This document shows, in pieces, positions 59,955 to 64,000 of a stretch of DNA of 64,000 nucleotides. How positions within the stretch are numbered: position 1 is the stretch's first letter; each line of letters begins with the position of its first letter. The translations under genes were made by a program, and so were the position numbers. This stretch comes from Phymorhynchus buccinoides (lineage: Eukaryota > Mollusca > Gastropoda > Neogastropoda > Raphitomidae): positions 1-64,000 of the forward strand of contig CM065712.1 of the NCBI GenBank assembly GCA_017654935.2. Direction: 5' to 3'. The notes under the pieces were generated by a model. It saw only the letters and a list, made by a program, of their open reading frames with translations, searched no databases and had not been told where the DNA came from.

Positions 59955-60404
59955 CTGACTGTCATTTGTGGTCCAGATGGTATTACGCCACGCGTTCTGA
60001 AGGAATTAGCAGTGGAACTGGCGCCTGCACTGACTGTCATTTGTGGTCCAGATGGCATTATGCCACGCGTTCTGAAGGAATTAGCAGTGGAACTGGCGCC
60101 TGCACTGACTGTCATTTGTGGTCCAGATGGCATTATGCCACGCGTTCTGAAGGAATTAGCAGTGGAACTGGCGCCTGCATTGACTGTCATTTGTGGTCCA
60201 GACGGTATTACACCACGCGTTCTGAAGGAATTAGCAGTGGAACTGGCGCCTGCATTGACTGTCATTTGTGGTCCAGACGGTATTACACCACACGTTCTTA
60301 AGGAATTAGCAGTGGAACTGGCGCCTGCACTGACTGTCATTTGTGGTCCAGATGGCATTATGCCACGCGTTCTCAAGGAATTAGCAGTGGAACTGGCGCC
60401 TGCA
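59955..60404 (+). repeat. 75-bp in-frame tandem repeat inside the RT domain, 6 copies
   Basis: Six units of exactly 75 bp (25 codons), starting with CTGACTGTCATTTGTGGTCC and encoding LTVICGPDGIMPRVLKELA followed by VELAPA. Units differ by a few substitutions (GCATTATG against GTATTACA). The last one leads into normal RT sequence (LTVIFKSSL). Each repeat includes the conserved GPDGI block. Confidence 0.97.
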
Positions 60405-60970
60405 CTGACTGTCATTTTCAAGTCATCTCTGGCCTCAGGCTCTGTGCCAGCTGATTGGAGATCTGCATTTGTCACACCAATTTTCAAGAAAGGGGAACAG
60501 TACGACCCGGCAAATTATCGACCAGTCTCCCTCACCAGCGTCGTGTGCAAGCTCCTAGAGCATATCGTCGTCGGAGCAGTTATGAGGCACCTTGAAAAGC
60601 ACCACATCCTGAACACCAGCATGGATTCAGGAAAGGGCGGTCCTGCGAAACCCAACTCCTTGAGTTCATCGAGGAACTGACAGCCAATTTGGAGAGCAGC
60701 AAGCAGACGGATGTCCTTATCATGGACTTCTCAAAGGCGTTCGATAAAGTGAACCACAGCTTGCTGCTTCACAAGCTCCAACGCTACGGTGTCAGGAACT
60801 CCACCCACGCAAGGATCGCCAGCTTTCTCAAGGATCGCTGCCAAGCTGTGCTGGTTGAGGGTACAATGTCGTCTTTTGTGAATGTAACATCAGGAGTTCC
60901 CCAGGGGTCAGTGCTAGGACCATGTTTGTTCCTAGCATATATATCAACGACCTTCCGGACAAGTTGACTG

Positions 60971-61148
60971 CAACCAAGAGGCTGTTTGCTGACGACACGG
61001 TGGCATACAGGATGGTCTCCTCCATTCAAGATCAGGACCAGCTGCCAGAAGACCTCCATCAACCAAGAGGCTGTTTGCTGACGACACGGCGGCATACAGG
61101 ATGGTCTCCTCCATTCAAGATCAGGATCAGCTGCAAGAAGACCTCCAT
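60971..61148 (+). repeat. 89-bp tandem duplication of the FADD segment
   Basis: CAACCAAGAGGCTGTTTGCT and what follows recurs 89 bp later (60971 and 61060) with two or three differences (CACGGTGG against CACGGCGG). Because 89 is not a multiple of three, the second catalytic motif is out of frame with the first. Confidence 0.95.
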
Positions 61149-61228
61149 CGCCGCCCTAGCGATTTGGGAGAAGAGCTGGAACATGGAGTTTCATCCTGCC
61201 AAGTGCCAAACCCTGTGGCAACCATATG

Positions 61229-61868
61229 ACTAATACCAACAATACTAATACTAATGAGGATGCTGCTGCTGCTGATGATGATGATGACGATGACAATGAA
61301 GATGATGATGACAGTGATGATAACAACGATGATGACAATACTGCTGCTGCTGATAATGATGATGATGGTAATAATGATGATGATGATGATGGTGACGATG
61401 ATGATGATGATGATGATGATGATGGTGGTTATGATGATGATGGTGATGATGATGATGACAATGCTACTGCTGATGCTGATGCTGATGGTTATGATGATGA
61501 TAATGATGACGATGATGATGATGATGGTGGTGATGATGATAATGATAGTGATAATGATGGTAATAATGACAATGACAATGAAGATGATGACAGCAATGCT
61601 GCTGCTGCTGCTGCTGCCGATGATGATGATGATTATGATAATGATGATAATGATGATGATAATGATTATAATGATGATGATGATGATGATGATGCTGATG
61701 ACGATAATGATGATGATGATGATAATGACGATAATGATAATGATGACGATGACAATGCTGATGATAATGATGATATTGATGATGATGATGATGATAATGA
61801 TGACGATGATGATGGTGATGATGATGATGATGGTGATGACGATGATGATAATGATGATGATGATAATA

Positions 61869-61899
<31 letters not shown>

Positions 61900-61962
61900 C
61901 CCCCCCCCCCCCCCCCCCTGATGATGATAATGATGATGATGATATTTTCTCACTCACCATCA
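61229..61962. repeat. (GAT)n-rich trinucleotide DNA (copy B)
   Basis: GAT/GAC/GCT triplets; the plus strand is open as polyaspartate (231 codons) and as polymethionine, and the minus strand as polyisoleucine. Interrupted by a C19 run at 61900-61918. The array starts exactly where the RT fragment stops. Confidence 0.96.
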
Positions 61963-62024
61963 GTGCCCTCCTCTTTCTCAGAAGCATCAACATCATCCTC
62001 CCCAGATGAGTGAGACTTCTGGAA

Positions 62025-62205
62025 ATCCCAAATCAAATCAATAGTGTGACATCAATCAGTATTTTAATCAAATCAATATTTTCTGGAAATCCCAAATCAA
62101 AGCAATAGTGTGACATCAGTATTTTAATCAAATCAATATTTACTAAAAATCCCAAATCAAATCAAATGTTTTACATCAAATCAGTATTTTAATCGAATCA
62201 ATATT
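62025..62205. repeat. ~60-bp repeat, 3 copies (copy B)
   Basis: Units with AAATCCCAAATCAAATCAAT, AGTGTGACATCAGTATTTTA and ATCAAATCAATATTTTCTGG. Confidence 0.9.
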
Positions 62206-62274
62206 ATTTTTTTCACTTCTCTCTTATTTATTTGGCTTAAATAATCTTTAATATGCCAACAACTCATACAATTC

Positions 62275-63150
62275 CCAATAATGCAGAACAAATGGCAGCA
62301 ACAAGCTAGAAGCTCATACTGTGCCTTCCACAATGTATATGTGCATGGCGGTCAGCAAGGAAGGATAACATACAACACATACCATTCCAACTAATACAGA
62401 ACAAATGACAGCAACCAGCTGGAAGCTTATACTGCGCCTTCCACAATGTATCTGTGCATGGCGGTCAGCAAGGAAGGAGAACATACAACACATACCATTC
62501 CAACTAATACAGAAACAATGACAGCAACCAGCTGATACTGCGCCTTCCACAATGTATCTGTGCATGGCGGTCAGCAAGGAAGGAGAACATACAACACATA
62601 CCATTCCAACTAATACAGAACAAATGACAGCATCCAGCTGGAAGCTTATACTGCGCCTTCCACAATGTATCTGTGCATGGCGGTCAGCAAGGAAGGAGAA
62701 CATACAACACATACCATTCCAACTAATACAGAACAAATGGCAGCAACCAGCTGGAAGCTGATACTGCGCCTTCCACAATGTATCTGTGCATGGCGGTCGG
62801 CAAGGAAGGAGAACATACAACACATACCATTCCAACTAATACAGAACAAATGACAGCATCCAGCTGGAAGCTGATACTGCGCCTTCCACAATGTATCTGT
62901 GCATGGCGGTCAGCAAGGAAGGAGAACATACAACACATACCATTCCAACTAATACAGAACAAATGACAGCAACCAGCTGGAAGCTTATACTGCGCCTTCC
63001 ACAATGTATCTGTGCATGGCGGTCAGCAAGGAAGGAGAACATACAACACATACCATTCCAACTAATACAGAACAAATGACAGCAACCAGCTGGAAGCTTA
63101 TACTGCGCCTTCCACAATGTATCTGTGCATGGCGGTCGGCAAGGAAACAT
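62275..63150. repeat. 113-bp minisatellite, 8 copies (copy B)
   Basis: Near-identical units 113 bp apart. Variants: ACAGCATCCAG against ACAGCAACCAG and GGTCAGC against GGTCGGC. Minus-strand frames of up to 173 codons (CISWNGMCCMFSFLADRHA) are artefacts of the unit. Confidence 0.97.
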
Positions 63151-63235
63151 ACAACACATACTTAGAATTTATAAATAACAAAATCCATTGGTCAAAATTC
63201 ACAGAAAAACAACGTAACAAAAATAGTTTGAAAAG

Positions 63236-63380
63236 TTAATTATAAACATTGTAGACAAAAGTAATTGAAATCAAAGGAAAAGATAACAGTAAAATATGGA
63301 AATCTCAAGAGAAAGGAAAACTGCAAAAATTTGAAAGAGATGATGGGGAATACATTGTAAACAATTAACTGAAAATCTTA
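63236..63380 (+). repeat. Copy B counterpart of the direct repeat at 45936
   Basis: Same sequence left of the 29-bp array. It keeps ATAAACATTGTAGAC and AGATAACAGTAAAATATGG, which the right-hand copy at 47353-47497 also shares. Confidence 0.88.
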
Positions 63381-63439
63381 TGAAGCAACAAAACACAAAA
63401 TTATTCAAAACGCAACACTGTTCATTTTCAAGCAAGCTT

Positions 63440-64000
63440 TCGTGTTTATTAAACACTTCTTCAGGCTGTGGTGTTTATTAAACACTTCCTCAGGCTGTGG
63501 TGTTTATTAAACACTTCCTCAGGCTGTGGTGTTTATGAAACACTTCCTCAGGCTGTGGTGTTTATTAAACACTTCCTCAGGCTGTGGTGTTTATTAAACA
63601 CTTCCTCAGGCTGTGGTGTTTATTAAACACTTCCTCAGGCTGTGGTGTTTATTAAACACTTCCTCAGGCTGTGGTGTTTATTAAACACTTCCTCAGGCTG
63701 TGGTGTTTATGAAACACTTCCTCAGGCTGTGGTGTTTATTAAACACTTCCTCAGGCTGTGGTGTTTATTAAACACTTCCTCAGGCTGTGGTGTTTATTAA
63801 ACACTTCCTCAGGCTTTCGTGTTTATTAAACACTTCCTCAGGCTGTGGTGTTTATTAAACACTTCCTCAGGCTGTGGTGTTTATGAAACACTTCCTCAGG
63901 CTGTGGTGTTTATTAAACACTTCCTCAGGCTGTGGTGTTTATTAAACACTTCCTCAGGCTGTGGTGTTTATTAAACACTTCCTCAGGCTGTGGTGACCAG
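63440..64000. repeat. 29-bp minisatellite (copy B), runs off the window
   Basis: About 19 clean units of CACTTCCTCAGGCTGTGGTG plus TTTATTAAA. A few have TTTATGAAA. The last bases (GTGGTGACCAG) match the start of the second variant seen at 46690 in copy A. Confidence 0.97.

Larger units (their letters stand above)
59877..61226 (+). pseudogene. CR1-like reverse transcriptase, truncated, with internal amplification
   Basis: The plus strand reads NLNPH and ACGP words, then six GPDGI repeats (59955-60404), then VPADWRSAFVTPIFKKGE, YDPANYRPVSLTSVVCKL, a frameshift near 60612-60618, HGFRKGRSC, a palm A motif DFSKAFDKVNH, GVPQGSVLGP, a second frameshift near 60943, the FADD catalytic motif, an 89-bp tandem duplication of that motif, and WNMEFHPAKCQ. 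It then stops abruptly at (GAT)n. The endonuclease and the RT C-terminus are missing. It belongs to the CR1 group; it is dead because of the shifts and truncations. Its orientation is opposite to the neighbouring L2-like insertion. Confidence 0.9.

Noticed and set aside
61226..61921. Polyaspartate frame of 231 codons
   Set aside because: Trinucleotide microsatellite; the other strand and frames are also open as polyisoleucine and polymethionine.

Overview
This window is animal nuclear DNA made mostly of tandem repeats. It has no complete protein-coding gene, no RNA gene and no prokaryotic feature. The organism is most likely a lophotrochozoan, probably a gastropod mollusc. That rests on L2/CR1-like non-LTR retrotransposons whose 3' ends carry a GCGCTATA(TA)AATG motif followed by (ATT)n, on vertebrate-type TTAGGG/CCCTAA telomere-like words, and on very high minisatellite density. 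The species cannot be named from the sequence alone.

Layout. 1-3120 is mostly non-repetitive and carries a decayed retrotransposon reverse transcriptase (1330-2267). 3121-27715 is a chain of about twenty unrelated minisatellites with units of roughly 22 to 92 bp, separated by short spacers; the longest is a 40-bp array of 4.1 kb (14370-18472). 27893-28492 is CA-rich DNA around one candidate WD40-type exon on the minus strand (28184-28321), the only plausible piece of a host gene. 28493-31649 is non-repetitive and contains a second retrotransposon fragment (29490-30098). 31650-47020 is a second chain of minisatellites that starts with a 60-66-bp unit containing CCCTAA words. It includes two retrotransposon pieces: a minus-strand L2-like insertion that splits a 93-bp array, and a plus-strand CR1-like reverse transcriptase. 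47086-48893 is non-repetitive. 48894-49393 is a gap of exactly 500 N. 49394-64000 repeats the chain of 32346-47020 in the same order and orientation, with almost the same copy numbers.

The two chains (A, 32346-47020; B, 49394-64000) are best read as one locus assembled twice on either side of the gap. Copy A is full of single-base indels relative to B, and B becomes clean from about 53.9 kb. Arrays cover roughly two thirds of the window by my count of boundaries. Almost all long open frames here are by-products of repeat units that lack stop codons, so they should not be annotated as genes.

The most interesting biology is: (i) a 75-bp in-frame amplification, six copies, inside the N-terminal part of a reverse transcriptase domain; (ii) an 89-bp duplication of the same element's FADD catalytic segment; (iii) a pair of related long hairpins at 12.5-12.8 kb; (iv) telomere words built into a minisatellite, and small head-to-head telomere-like palindromes; (v) the isolated WD40-type exon. 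I found no convincing new gene system.
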